Assembly (NCBI RefSeq): GCF_937616625.2
Contig: NC_065576.1
Span: 13,270,501-13,334,500 of the forward strand
Direction: 5' to 3'
DNA length: 64,000 nucleotides
Source of the DNA: Mercurialis annua
Taxonomy: Eukaryota; Streptophyta; Magnoliopsida; Malpighiales; Euphorbiaceae
Shown here: positions 10,563 through 23,100 of the stretch, piece after piece
Layout: each line of letters opens with the position of its first letter
Position numbering within the stretch: the stretch's first letter is position 1
Notes under the pieces: model-generated
Database searches by the model: none
Told to the model about the DNA's origin: nothing
Seen by the model: the letters and a program-made list of their open reading frames with translations, nothing else
Translations under genes and position numbers: made by a program

Positions 10563-11435
10563 ATCATAGTGCAATAGTGTTTTTTTGAAGAATTAGAGCG
10601 TAGAAGCTCGGTTTGATGGACTAAGGTTGGCTGGAAATTGCTCTTGTGGTGGCTGGAATTTTTGATTCATGTGTGCACAGTTAGGGTTTTCTTTATTTAA
10701 ATATGTCTGTGTGCTTGATCTAACTGCCACCCTCAATTGGGGTTTCTACGCGTACTATTATTAGAGGTAGGATTAGGATTAGAGTTAGGTTAGTGTTTAG
10801 GTTAGGTTAGAAGTCTATTTTAGGTTATTTAATTACAAAATTCGCATTAATTAATGTGTTCCATGCAAAAGGTGGCATAAAGGCTTGGTCCTTAAAAGTT
10901 TCAAAAAAGGCTTTCAGGGCCAGTAGGTTTGATTTCGGGCAATTTCATCAGTCAAACCTGCAAATTAGCCCATAAACTTCTAAGACATACTCCCTCCGGT
11001 CCATAATATTTGTCGCATTTGAGAACTTTTTTTGGTCCATAATATTTATCATGTTATAATATCAAGAGAGCATTAATTGCTATTTTTTCATATTTGCCCT
11101 CCATTAATTTATTGAAAGAATACAATAAACAAATGAAAATGGTAGTCATAAATGTAAACAAGTTTCAATGTAGGGTTAACTTAGTAAAAATGTTTACAAA
11201 TTAAGACATATTAATAGTTTTCTTAGTTGTTGTGCCAAAGCCAAATGCGACAACTATTATGGACCGGAGGGAGTAGTAATTAGTCCAATATCTTAAACTT
11301 AGATCACGATCCCTTTTGATTTTTATGGATTATTTATGAAAATCACGCTTCACTCCTTCAAGTTCACCTACATGACAATATAGTCCACTCGAATTCTAAC
11401 AAGCGGATCATTAGGTCGTTTCCCAGACGAGTGTT
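10563..11435. repeat. Dispersed repeat, copy B, middle segment
   Basis: Homologous to copy A from about 366 to 975. It starts right after the CACTA terminus and is itself interrupted by a Stowaway at 10990-11273. Homology stops at GACGAGTGTT (11426-11435) and continues at 13376 with GTGTTTTTGGAAATC. That restores the same length as copy A (GACGTGTGTCTCTGGAAATC) once the insertion and one copy of GTGTT are removed. Confidence 0.8.
10990..11273. mobile_element. Stowaway MITE with empty site in copy A
   Basis: Terminal inverted repeats CTCCCTCCGGTCCATAATAT (10990-11009) and ATTATGGACCGGAGGGAG (11256-11273) are flanked by TA on both sides (10988-10989, 11274-11275). Copy A reads GGCATAGTAATTAG near 818-832, exactly the pre-insertion sequence. 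The element is 284 bp and non-coding. Confidence 0.92.
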
Positions 11436-12637
11436 AGTAGTATGCGCCCTAGGCCATTTGATCTTTTTTATTTGTAGAACTAATCACAATGGCAAAGATA
11501 TTTATGTATTATTTGAACTAAATGACATATTAACTAAGTGTTCATTTATTATGTATTGTCCTTATCACATTATGATATAATCTATTCTTAAGGTGTTAAG
11601 AATATGAGTGACATATTATATTATACAAGTGATCTAAATAATCATTCACGATTGATGGGGTCCTACGAATAAGGGCATCACATTATGCGAAAAAGACAGT
11701 TACCTTTGTTTATTCTCCTAATTAGTAAAGACTTAACAATTATATGAAGTAGTGAATCTCATACTACTTGATGGGAATTACAATAAACATATGGATACTC
11801 AAGGTGTTGAGTGAGTCGAACAAGTGACACTAGATGACTTATACATGGTATTTTATCAAAGTCAATTTAATGTCATCTAGTTCATAATTGTATATATGTC
11901 CTTTGACTTGCGGTGACACTACCTTATATATAGGTGATTAGAGTTTGATACTCCTTATCCCTAAATCTTTCATGATCTAGGATCGTAGGATGTGTTGGCT
12001 ATAGTTAGTTGTATATGGAGATAGGGGTTTAACCTAGAGGATTCATCACTCTAGATGAACGGAGACAATATTCTATACTATCTCGAATTGTTCTTGATGG
12101 ATGATAAGACTTGCGTAGGTGTATATGACTTACTTAAAAAGTTTTTTCTAGTGGAAGCCATATTTATCAAGAATAAAAACTAAGAGATGAGGTCATATCA
12201 TCAAGACAAACAATGTTGACTTAACCGTGATAATTGTCGAGATTGAAATCTTAGATGAAGGAAATTTTGAGTCTACAGTAATTATGAACATTGATTTATA
12301 AAGAATGCATCAAAACATTCATCTCTATTTGAGGGTCGTGATATGTTGCTAGACGTCACTCATGATCTATGAGGATTAATAATTAATGGGATTTAGTTAT
12401 TTAATATAAGAAGGACGTTTCTTATGACTCTCGTTTCCATATATAAATGAACCTAGTTAGTCACACACAATAAAGTGCACAACCGATTAAGTTTATGAAA
12501 GATCAATTTCATATAATATCTCAAAAATTAATCTAAAATGAAAAAACAAGTACAAATTAGAGACTAATTTATAAGAGTTATAAATTAGTAGGAACCTAAT
12601 TGGATTTATCCAATTTAATGTGATTAATGGCTAGATG

Positions 12638-12801
12638 ATGTTATGGTGATGATATTATATGCTTCTGTCATATAGATGATGTCATGATGATGATATCATA
12701 TGCTTATGTTATATAAATAATGTCATGGTGATGATATCATGTGCTTATGTAATATATTTGATGTCATATGATTATATCATATGGTGATGTCATGGTCATG
12801 A
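12638..12801. repeat. 41-bp tandem repeat inside the solo LTR
   Basis: Units start at 12638, 12679, 12720 and 12761 (exactly 41 bases apart) with the core ATGTCATGGTGATGATATCA. The fourth unit is partial. It lies about 110-270 bases upstream of the putative TATA box, a position where retroelement LTRs often carry repeated enhancer motifs. Confidence 0.8.
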
Positions 12802-12910
12802 TGTCACAAGTGACACATATGTAGCTAGGTGTCATATTATGGCAACACCTTAACTACATATCCAACACTTGTCTTGCCATGTGTTTTAAGGACACTAAAC
12901 ATCCAAGCCT

Positions 12911-12918
12911 ATATATAG
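12911..12918 (+). promoter_or_regulatory. Putative LTR TATA box
   Basis: TATATATA sits about 450 bases before the LTR 3' end and is followed by a CA-rich leader. It is the only clear TATA in a suitable place. Inferred from sequence only. Confidence 0.45.
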
Positions 12919-13375
12919 AACATGGATGTTAAGGAAAAACACACCACACACATCATACTACAACACCAAGTTGTAGAGAGAGAAAGCTATACTTGAAGGA
13001 GTTCAAGTAGTCGTTAATCACGGAAAAACTTGGTGAAGTTTTTCATACATCCGAGCCAAGACATAATCCCAGCGAGAGTTTGAGCTTAGGGTTACTCGGC
13101 AAGAGGAACTCTTACGTATTACCTTAAGGCGAGGATTTAATAGGACGCATATACGTGTGGACGAACTTGAGGTCGGCGTACTTTCGGGTCTACAAGACTC
13201 ATTGGAGAATCGACATGGGTATTCTTTTTACGATTTCTAGATGTGTGCTTTAATTACTAAATGATAAGACGATCCAGTTATTGATATGATCAATTTATGG
13301 ATCCATATTGTTGGAATTTCAATTTTAAATTTAAATATACGATAGGACCCTAGCATCCCGCTACGCCAACAACAG

Positions 13376-13460
13376 GTGTTTTTGGAAATCATCATTGGAT
13401 GCTTTAGTCCCTTATTATTTTTCTACCTGTTCAGAGAATAGGTGTCTAAAGGTATGCTCA
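13376..13460. repeat. Dispersed repeat, copy B, right segment
   Basis: Matches copy A from about 976 to 1056 (GGAAATCATCAT..., CTTTAGTCC, AGGTGTCTA). It is cut by a gypsy solo LTR at 13461. The sequence after that LTR (16163 on, ACTCACTATTGAC) plausibly continues copy A (CCCCCTCTTTGAC). Confidence 0.65.
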
Positions 13461-15741
13461 TGTAACAACCTAGACTCAAGTGACAAATTGATTATAATAT
13501 GTGACGTATGTTTCGTCGAGTTTTCGACGTGAAATGTATAGTTTTTACTGTGTTTGTCATACATGGAATTCTGCTATATGAGAATGTTTTCTTTGATGTA
13601 TGTTGGAATATGTTATTAAGTGTTTACAATATGTGCTTTAGTGTTTTGAAGTTTGGTTTTGATTGGAAACAAACCCCATGCGCTAAAGTCAAGAAAAAGT
13701 GAGGTTTTAGGATTTCGTTATAACGATTGTTAATTTCATTATGAAGATTGTCTTAGGGAAAAAATAACAAGTTTGAGGATCTAATGAACACCCTAACGAA
13801 TGTCAAGGCGGGAGTGACGGTCGTCGGGTAGTTTTGACGATCGTTTAGGTTGTTTTTCTATAAAAGACACTGCTTCAACGTGTAACAATTTTTTTGAAGC
13901 TTTCTCACTGTAAACCCCCCCTCTAGTCCCTAAAACCCCAAACCCTAGAATTACTTCGTAACACCAATATGAAAGTAAATCCATGATTTGATGAAATGCA
14001 TGAAAAGTCAAAGTTGAATTTCTCCATGTTTTATCAAGCTTGATCAAAGCTCTAGAATTTAAAAGTTCTCTCAATTATTTTGTAGATTTATTTCATAATT
14101 TACAGGAATTTCTCTAAAGGTATAATTAACAAATCCTTTCATCGATTCTGATTTGGAGAAATTTTGATTAGTTTTCTATAAAATGAGTTAATTGAAGTAT
14201 AATATAAATATAGCATGTGTTGAGATTATGATTATATGATGATAAATATACTTGATGTATGATAAAATAAAAATTATATGCCCTGTTGATTGTTTATATG
14301 AGATTAATTGAGTTTAGATAAAATTGATGAATATATGTTAAATTGTGCAATTGTGATTGTAGATATCATTTGCGGTATCAATTGGAAGTGTTTATATTTT
14401 ATTTGCAATGGTCAAATAAAGTGAATTAGATAGTTTACATGTTTGTTGATGGTTTGATAATAAACTGTGATTAATAAATTTAAAAAATTAGATTGTTATT
14501 GTCGGTTTAGGCCCATTAATAAAAAAATTTGATTAATTATCAATGAAAGTGTTTTGAAATTTTGAAAATTCTATTCCAATAATTTCAATTATTATAATTG
14601 GACTTGGAAAGGTCAACCTCGGCTAACAGGTTACGAGAATGAAATTTGAGAAATTCAACGTCGGGCCTAGAGTGGTAAATTCGGCCGACGAAAAATCGAA
14701 TGCTGAAATGGAAATAAAAATAATTTCTGAAAATAATTTAATATAAAGTGAATTTTTATGAAATATTTTTATTGGAGCTAAAATCGAGAGTCGCCTAATT
14801 AAATTTGTGTGTAATTGAAACATAAAGATGAGAATGAAATGAATTGTGTAAATGTGTTATATGATGGTTGGTATGTATTGAGTCTCAAGGTCAATCTAGA
14901 GTTAAGTCATAAAAATCTCGTAATGTTGTTTACATATTAACCTGTATATATGTTGGATAAATTTGTCGAGTTTAAGAGTGTCAAGATCAGGACCATTGTG
15001 ATCGTAGTGGTTTTGGGATTTTGCGTAAAAACTATGGGTTTGTACCATTAGTTTAAAGTATTAAGAATTTGCATTTGTTTTACGCTGTAAAATGTTTTTT
15101 ATAAATGCATCACATATGGAATGTTTTGAACACTGGTATTTGTTCGACAAAACATTCTTACTTATTGGGTGGCAATAGAGTTATGTGTGAACTAGTAATA
15201 TCAAGTTCAAGTATGTGTTTGACTACAGATTGATATGGATATAAATGAGTCTGAGGCAACAGTACAATGCCCACACTCAAAATACTGAATTGAGAATAAG
15301 GAAAAATCTAAGGCGAAAGTATTATCTTCGCGGCCTAGATTTATTTGGAATCTGAATGACAGATGTTAGTGATGGTACCATCTTCTCAATAAGGACATGT
15401 CATTGATCACGGCAGATTTGATGGTTATGAGAAATATGATATGAGTATTCATATATGAATTGAGGTGTAGGGTTTCAACTGGTTCTGTTTTCGGGTGCAT
15501 ATGCATTGGATATTTTAACATTGCGTATTTTTTACTTAATGTTTATTAGTAATTGTACGAATTCGCTTAGTTCTAACAGATCCCGTGGAATTTGTCATTT
15601 TCAGAAAAGCGCTTTTGAAGCTAGCTTTTGAACTTCTTATTCCTCATAAGATTTTTGTTTTGAAAGTATGCAACGAATGTTTTACTTCTAGTATCCGTAG
15701 TCGTAATAGAATTTAAGACTGTGTGTATAATCTAAATGTAT

Positions 15742-15775
<34 letters not shown>

Positions 15776-16162
15776 TATGATCAGTTTGTAACTATATTTG
15801 TTTGTGATTGATATTGATGATATCAAATGTTAAAAATACAACTAATAGCATTATGGTCGTGCTTATATGAAATGTGGATATTCATAGTCTAATAATCGTG
15901 TGCATAATGAAGTAAAAATGGCATGAATCAACATATGGCGCGAACAAATGTACGATGAGTCAAAAGATTATGAATGTAAATAATATATGCGCTCCATGAA
16001 CATGTTTATTGTTTAAAGGTATATATGTTTAGAATATATGATGTTATATGAGTTTGATTATGATTAGCGATAAGTAATGATATCGACGGAATTATATATG
16101 TTCTGGAGCTACGACTCATATTTTTTATTGTCGGTCACGGTCTGTGAAATCGGGTCGTGACA
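13461..16162 (+). mobile_element. Ty3/gypsy solo LTR (2.7 kb)
   Basis: It begins TGTAACAACCTAGACTC and ends CGGGTCGTGACA, the usual TGTAA(C/T).CC...GGTCGTGACA pattern of plant Tekay-like gypsy LTRs. Flanking 5-mers are GCTCA (13456-13460) and ACTCA (16163-16167), four of five matching. A CTTATTGGGTGGCAATAGAG block near 15160 resembles CACCTATTGGGTGTCAATAGG in the other gypsy LTRs here (40229 and 45979). It carries a TA microsatellite of about 13 units at 15742-15767, followed by a short CA run. No internal region or second LTR is present. Confidence 0.8.
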
Positions 16163-17099
16163 ACTCACTATTGACCTATTGAGTGTATTGTACGAGTGTT
16201 TTATAGGTGATTTTTAGGTGTATCATAAACATTTTCTTGGTATTTTTTTGTTTATATTGTTAATGTTTTTTGGTGTATATTTAATTGTTTACTATTATGT
16301 ATGAGTACTTTTAAGATTTTATCAGTTTTCACTTAAGTTTTTTTTATTTATGTATTTGTCCAATGTTTTTATTGTATTTTTGGCATATACTAATACCAAA
16401 AAATAGATAAAAATTAAGCAATGTTTAGTTTTGGCTTACTTGTGCTTTATTTTTATGTGCTTCTTAATACAATATTTTTATAAATATTTTTTTTCCAGTA
16501 CGTCGGAAAATTTTAGTTTGTTTCCCGTATGTTTATAATAAAATAATTATCCGGAATTTTGGAAAAATCCCAAAAATTTATGAGGTTTTTTTTAAATTAT
16601 AAACAAATGTTTCACTGCAAATAAGTTAAAGGACTGAAATATTTAATTTTATCAATTAGATCTTCAATTGTTTTATTTATTGACTGTTTACAATTTTCAG
16701 GCTTTACAAATTTTATACAATTAGCCAAAACTATATTTTAAAGAAATTTTTATTAATTTAATTATATTTATGAATATTTACGATTTGTTATATATTGTAT
16801 TGTTTTGCTTATTCCTAATATAAAACTTTAATGTAATAGAATATAGATTTTGTTATCTGATGTATATTACACTCAAACAAAAATTTAAAAATCAAAACAG
16901 AAAATCTGTATTAAGAATATTTGGAATATATCTATAACTTTTGTTTTGAATATGGGGACTATAGGAATTATTGCCCCAGGGTGTCATATAGTCACAGGCT
17001 GTACAAGCTTACAGAAATAGGAATTAAAGAGAAGAAGAAGTGCCATATTAGTGGAGATGAAGAGCGAAACGGACGGCTTTCCATTAATTATTAAAATTA
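16163..17099. other. No gene or element recognised
   Basis: Very AT-rich, with poly-T runs and no coherent reading frame. Its first part may be the continuation of repeat copy B. Confidence 0.45.
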
Positions 17100-17477
17100 G
17101 GTTTAATTACTAAAAAAAAATCCTTCATTTTTTAGTCTCTTTTTTAATTGCACCCTGACATTACAATTTTATCTAATTCACCCAAATGCGTATTTTTGGA
17201 TTTCAATTCTACCCTCAAATAATAAATTAATCTCTTCTCCATTTATAAAAAAAATTAAAATAAGTCAGTCATTTTTAACTTGTTATGTGGAAAAGAGTTC
17301 AAACAAATACTTTATAAGAGTTTTTTATGAATTTTTTCCGAGTGAAAAAGAGTCCAATTTGATTTTGAAGGTGGAATTGAAAACCAAAGCTGTGAAATTG
17401 GGTGAATTGGACAAAATTATAATGTCGGGATACAACTGAAAAGGAGATGAAAGGTGGAGGGTTTTTCGGTGATTACC
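17100..17477. mobile_element. Mutator-like MITE (378 bp)
   Basis: Left end GGTTTAATTACTAAAAAAAA and right end GGTGATTACC are complementary apart from small gaps. Complementarity extends inward through TTGCACCCTGACATTACAAT and its mate near 17405-17435. The 9-bp target duplication is TTAAAATTA (17091-17099) against TAAAAATTA (17478-17486), eight of nine matching. Non-coding. Confidence 0.85.
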
Positions 17478-18687
17478 TAAAAATTAGCTACAATTCTTCC
17501 TTCTCATATATTGTTTGCTTTGTATGTAAAAATATCAAAATTAATAGAAGTTTATTAAGGTTTGTTATTATTATATTATAAGTTCTTGATGACTATTATA
17601 CAATTTATGAATATGGTTTATCAGATACGAACATGAAATATATTTTGAATTTATATCATAAAAAATATTAATAAATGCATTGTTCATTTTATAGAAATTT
17701 AAACTATTCAATCATTTATAATGTCAAATTTCAAAAGCGAAATTAAGAAATTAGGTGAGCGTTTGTCTCTTTTAACTAATAATTATTGATTGTTTTAGTT
17801 GTTTTATTTTTTTTTTCGACCTTATTTTTTTCTAATAAATCATTTTTCTATCACCAGTTTTTTCTTTTCTTAACTGTCTCACTCTTTTATTTTCTTAGTT
17901 CAAATTTTATTCTTATTAATTAAGCATAATAAAAAAAAACAAAGAGCTCTAGTTATTCTTTGTGTTTACATGCTCTAATCTTAGGTTTAAATGTATTTGT
18001 GTGTTTACATGATTGATTTATTTATTTTTATGCATTATAGAGATAAGGAAAATCATTAATTTTGTTATTATCTTTTTTGGCTACAACGAAATGGGGAGCA
18101 TTTTGAGTTGGCTAGAGTATAATAAAGGGACCTACTTCCAGGTTGGCCTAATGAAACCACTGACTTTCTAATATTAAACATAAATTAATCTTATAAAAGT
18201 TAATTTTTTTTATTTTCCCAAAGAAATAAGTGGGGGTCGACTAAATATTATTTGGAGAAAAGAGACATCAAACAGTGCCTAATATAATGACTAAGCCTAC
18301 TGTCACCTTTCCCACAAATACTTTTATAAAAAAATAATGTTATTTTCAATGAAATAAGGGTATATGCTTCTACATAGGAAATCTAAATTGGACTGCAGAT
18401 ACTGATATTATTCTTTAGATTAGAATTTATGTATATAAAATGATGGATACCAAACTCTATGATCCGGATCCATAATAAAAATGAATCGGATGAGACAAAA
18501 TTAGAAATTTTTTAGGTTCCATTTGAAGGATTAAATTCCAAGTGTCCTTCCAATATATCGAACCCTCTTAGGATTTCATCAAATTCGCATTGATGGATAA
18601 AATCATCTTATTTAGAATTGGACTCTATATTCTAACATGACTCTAATTATATAAAAAAAATCTTGAAATATTCTCCTATAAATTTAA
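17478..18687. other. No gene or element recognised
   Basis: AT-rich intergenic sequence with only short frames and no repeat ends that I can identify. Confidence 0.45.
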
Positions 18688-18889
18688 GGGGTTTTACACA
18701 AACAACCTAATTTGTCAAATTTTTAACTTTTATACGGATGTAGGTTTAGATTTTCTAAACTAACATGTGTGGACTGAATTATAACTTTTATACGAACTCC
18801 ATATATTAAACCCTAACAGCATACAAATCATAATTTCAATTATTTTCTCTCTTCTCATCATTCAATTCTCTCTTCCTCTCAGTTCATCT

Positions 18890-19035
18890 TCCTCTCTCTT
18901 TTTTACCGTTCGCCGTCTTCCGCTGAGCCGTCCTCTATTCCTCCGCTCCTCCGTCATCGTTCTCATCATCGTCTCCGTTGTCATCTTCGTCAACACCATC
19001 ATCTCCTCTGCTCATCGCCGTCATCTATTTGATTT
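18890..19035 (+). other. GC-rich gene-like segment in the outer palindrome arms
   Basis: This segment (mirrored at about 23140-23290) is rich in CCGTCGTC, TCATCGTC and CTTCCTCTC motifs and is followed by T-rich sequence with CAGATCTACAATTT. The composition resembles a 5'UTR plus short first coding stretch, in sharp contrast to the AT-rich rest of the element. The inner arms have a different head with GCCATTTCGCCTCCGCC-type repeats (21490-21575, mirrored at 20860-20945). It could be captured host sequence, as in Pack-MULEs. I cannot name the source. Confidence 0.4.
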
Positions 19036-19559
19036 CAAATCTATAATTTATTCATTATTTTTCTTCTTCTTCTTCTTTTTTATTTTCAGATCTACAATTT
19101 TTTTACTGTTTTTTCACCATTAAACATGTATGGAGATTATATTTTAAGAATATAATGCTAATTTCATGTTATGTAATGTAAATTTATGGTTATATGGAAT
19201 AAATTTTTGTTATTTCTGCATTTTTTTGTGTTTGGTTGTATTTCTGTGTTTTTTATTCTGCAGTTCGATTTATTGATGATGGTTGATTGCTGAAATATTA
19301 TAATATTACAGCGTTGTTGATTTTATGTTGATTTTGTGTTGATAATCAGTTGGTATTTCCTTAATTTTAAGATTGAAAAAATTTATTCTAAAAAATACAT
19401 TAGCAAATTAGATAATTTTGTGCGTGAAATAAACTAAAAAAAACAAAATTTAAATGAGATTAGATAAGAATATGCTAGCATTATCATGTTGACAAGTTGT
19501 TGATTTCTTGTTAATATTTTATCGATTGTCATAATTTTCAAAAAATTATGTTTTATTTT

Positions 19560-20105
19560 ATTCCTTATGTTGATTCGTTATTGATTTATTGTTGACATTA
19601 TGTTGATATGTATTTCAACTTTTTTTGATTTTCAATTTCATGTTGACATGTTTTTGATATAATGTTGATAACATGTTGATTTTTCAATCATTGAAAGAAA
19701 GATAAAGTTAGTCTTAAATTGATGTATTAATGAACTATTGATATGTTTTTGATAATGTGTTGATTGTTTTTGACTTAAATCAATCAATATTCTCATTTTA
19801 CAAACATCTTGACTAAATTAGCATTAATTGTTGATTCGTTGTTGATTTATTGTTGACATTATGTTGATAAGTATTTTAACTTTTTTTGATTTTCAATTTT
19901 ATGTTGACATGTTGTTGATATATTGTTGATAACATGTTGATTTTTCAATCATTAAAAGAAAAGTAAAGCTAGTCTTAAATTGCTGTATTGATGAGCTGTT
20001 GACATGTTTTTGATAATAAGGTGATTGTTTTTGGCTTAAATCAATCGATGCTCTCATTTTACAAACATCTTGACTAAATTAGTATTAATTGTTGATATCA
20101 TGTTG
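19560..20105. repeat. 270-bp tandem duplication in arm A
   Basis: The stretch 19560-19825 (TATGTTGATTCGTTATTGAT...) is repeated at 19830-20105 (TGTTGATTCGTTGTTGATTT...), including the landmarks TTTACAAACATCTTGACTAA and TCAATCATT(G/A)AAAGAAA. Arm D has a single copy, which largely explains why arm A is about 240 bases longer. Confidence 0.75.
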
Positions 20106-23100
20106 ACATTATGTTGATGACTTGTTAATATGATAGTAGTAATTCTACTAAAGAACAATAAAATTACAAAATGTTTAAAATAAATGAATCAGATAAAGAT
20201 GTTAGCAGAGTAAGTAATCAAAATAATATAAAAAAACAACAACAATAATTCAAATGAAAAAATAATATTATTCTTACATATAAAAATAAAAATATATTAA
20301 ATATACACCAACACAACAGTTCACAAATTAAAGAAATTTATTTCAAAATACTTTTTTTTCTCAATTCTCTTTGCAGCTGCACAGTTTCTTCAAAATCACT
20401 TGTATAATTGTTTTGCGTTCCACCTCTCATACCTAACTAAATTTCGACAAAGACGGCTATGATACAGTTTCATTTCATCCAACGAAAGTTTATTTCACAG
20501 ACAATATTATCTTATTTGTCAATGTTAAAATAAAAAGAATCTGTAGATATCAACATAACATAAAATCAACAACACTGTAACATTACAATAATTCATCAGT
20601 CAATCACCATTAACAAATCGTTCTGCAGAATAAAAAAAACGCAGAAATACAACAAAACACAAAAAAATGCAGAAATAACAGAATTTTATTATATAAAATC
20701 ACAAAATTATTCTATATAACATGAAATAATTATTAGATTCTTTAAACATACTCTTTATACATGTTTAATGGTGAATCAACAGTAAAAGATAAATAAATTA
20801 CATATATGAAAATAAAAAAAAGAACAAAAAATTTCAGATCTAAAATTAAAAAGATAAAAGAAAGATGGCGCGGCGAGACAAATGCGGTACGATGGAGGCG
20901 AAATGGCGGAGGCGCAACTGCGGAGGCAGAACGGCGGAAGCGAAGGAGTAGAAATCGTGAATTTTTTTTCACAACTCAAAAGAATTTACTGTTATATAAG
21001 CAAGAACGGTTGAGATAATGATAAAATAGAGATGAAAATGAGAGAAGCAAGAGGAGTCGTGCAGTAATGGAGATAACGCACAACAAAATCGTGGAGAAGA
21101 AAAGCGAAAATGGCGGAGAAGAATGAAGAAACCGCCAATTGAGAAGGAAAATAAAAAAAACGGTAAAAAAGAAAGAAATCCAAAAAAAAGGTTAGGTTTC
21201 ATAAAATTGATGGTGTGAAAAGTAAAGATATGGATTGGGCTGTATAAAAGTAAAGTCTAGCCCAAATCCTGTATTTTATATAAAAGGGCTTTTTATATAA
21301 AATACTGATTTTGGCAGCCCATTTACTTTTATACAGTATAAGTTAAATCTTTACTTTACCTACCTCATTTTTTTACTTTGATAACTTGTACTTCAAATTT
21401 CTTTCTTTTACACGATTTTTCTTATTTCTCTCAATTATTCTTCTTCTCCATGATTCCTTTTGAGATGTGAAAGAAAATTTCCATGATTTCTGCTCTTCGC
21501 TTCCGCCATTTCGCCTCCGCCGTTCCATTTCCGTCGTTTCGCCTCCGTCATTTCGCCTTTGTCTCGCTGCGCCATCTTTCTTTTATCTTTTTGATTTTAG
21601 ATCTGAAATTTGTTGTTCTTTTTTTTTCATTTTCAGATCTGTAATTTGTTTATCTTTTACTGTTTATCCACCATTAAACATGTATAAAGAGTATCTTTAA
21701 AGAATCTAATACTTATTTCATGTTATGTAGAATAATTTTGTGATTTTATGTAATAAAATTCTATTGTTTCTGCATTTTTTTGTGTTTTGTTGTATTTTTG
21801 CGTTTTTTTTATTCTGAAGAACGATTTGTTGATGATGATTGATTGCTGAATCATTGTAATGTTACAGTGTTGTTGATTTTATGTTGACTATATGTTGATA
21901 TTATGTTGATATCAACTGATTTTTTTATTTTAATATTGACAAATAAGATAATATTGTATGTGAAATAAACTTTTGTTGGATGAAATGAAATTGTATCATA
22001 ACCGGCTTTGTCGAAATTTAGTTAGGTATGAAAAGTGGAAAACAGAAAACAATTATACAAGTGATATTGAAGGAACTGTGCGGGTGCGAAAAGAATTGAG
22101 GAAGAAAAATATTTTGAAATAGATTTCTTTAATTTGTGAACTATTGTGTTGGTGTATATTTAATATATTTTATTTTTATATGTAAGAATAAATTTATTTT
22201 TTTATTTAAATTATTGTTGTTGTTTTTTCATATTATTTTGATTACTTACTCTAATAATTTCTTTATCTGATTCATTTATTTTAAATATTTTGTACCTTTG
22301 TTGTTCTTTAATAGAATTACTACTATCATATTAACAAGTTATCAACATAATGTCAACATGATATCAACAATTAATGCCAATTTAGTCAAGATGTTTGTAA
22401 AATGAGAACATTGATTGATTTAAGTAAAAAACAATCAACATATCATCAAAAACATGTCAATAGCTCATCAATACAGTAATTTAAGACTAATTTTATTTTT
22501 CTTTCAATGATTGACAAATCAACATGTTATCAACATGTCAACATAAAATTGAAAATCAAAAAAAGTTGAAATAAGTATCAACATAATGTCAACAATAAAT
22601 CAACAACGAATCAACATAAGGAATAAAATAAAACATAATTTTTTTGAAAAGCTGTGACAATTAACAAAATATCAACAAGAAATCAACAACATGTCAACAT
22701 GATAATGCTAACATATAATTATCTAGTCTCGGTTAAATTTTATTTTATTTAGTTTATTTCGCTGACAAAGTTATCTAATTTGTCAATTTAAAAAAAAACA
22801 AAATTTTCCAATGTTAAAATCAAGGAAATATCAACTGATTATCAACACAAAATCAACAGCAAATCAACAACAGTGTAACATTATAATAATTCAACAATCA
22901 ACTATCATCAAAAAATCGAGCTGCACAATAAATAAACACAGAAATACAACTAAACACAAAAATAAAATGCATAAATAACAAAACAAATCTCCATATAACC
23001 ATAATTTTATATTACATAAGATGAAGTTAACATTATACTCTTGAAATATAATCTATATACATGTTTAATGGTGAAAAAACAGTAAAACAATTGTAGATCT

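Larger units (their letters stand above)
11436..13375 (+). mobile_element. Solo LTR, probably Ty1/copia
   Basis: A 1.94-kb insertion in copy B flanked by the 5-bp repeat GTGTT (11431-11435 and 13376-13380). The start, TGTTAGTAGTATGCGCCCTA (from 11432), resembles the CCCTAGGCCA-type starts of plant copia LTRs. A likely promoter TATATATA lies at 11.5/1.5-kb depth (12911-12918), followed by a CA-rich and GAGAGAGAAAG leader typical of an R region. There is no primer-binding site, coding sequence or second LTR, so it is best read as a recombined solo LTR. The exact ends may be off by up to 4 bases, because either a TG...CA frame or the GTGTT duplication can be honoured, not both. Confidence 0.7.

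Noticed and set aside
20742..21700. Several 60-77 residue frames as small genes
   Set aside because: They lie on opposite arms of one palindrome, appear in mirrored pairs, and are rich in Phe, Ser and Arg from CT/GA-rich DNA. They are shadows of the inverted repeat.
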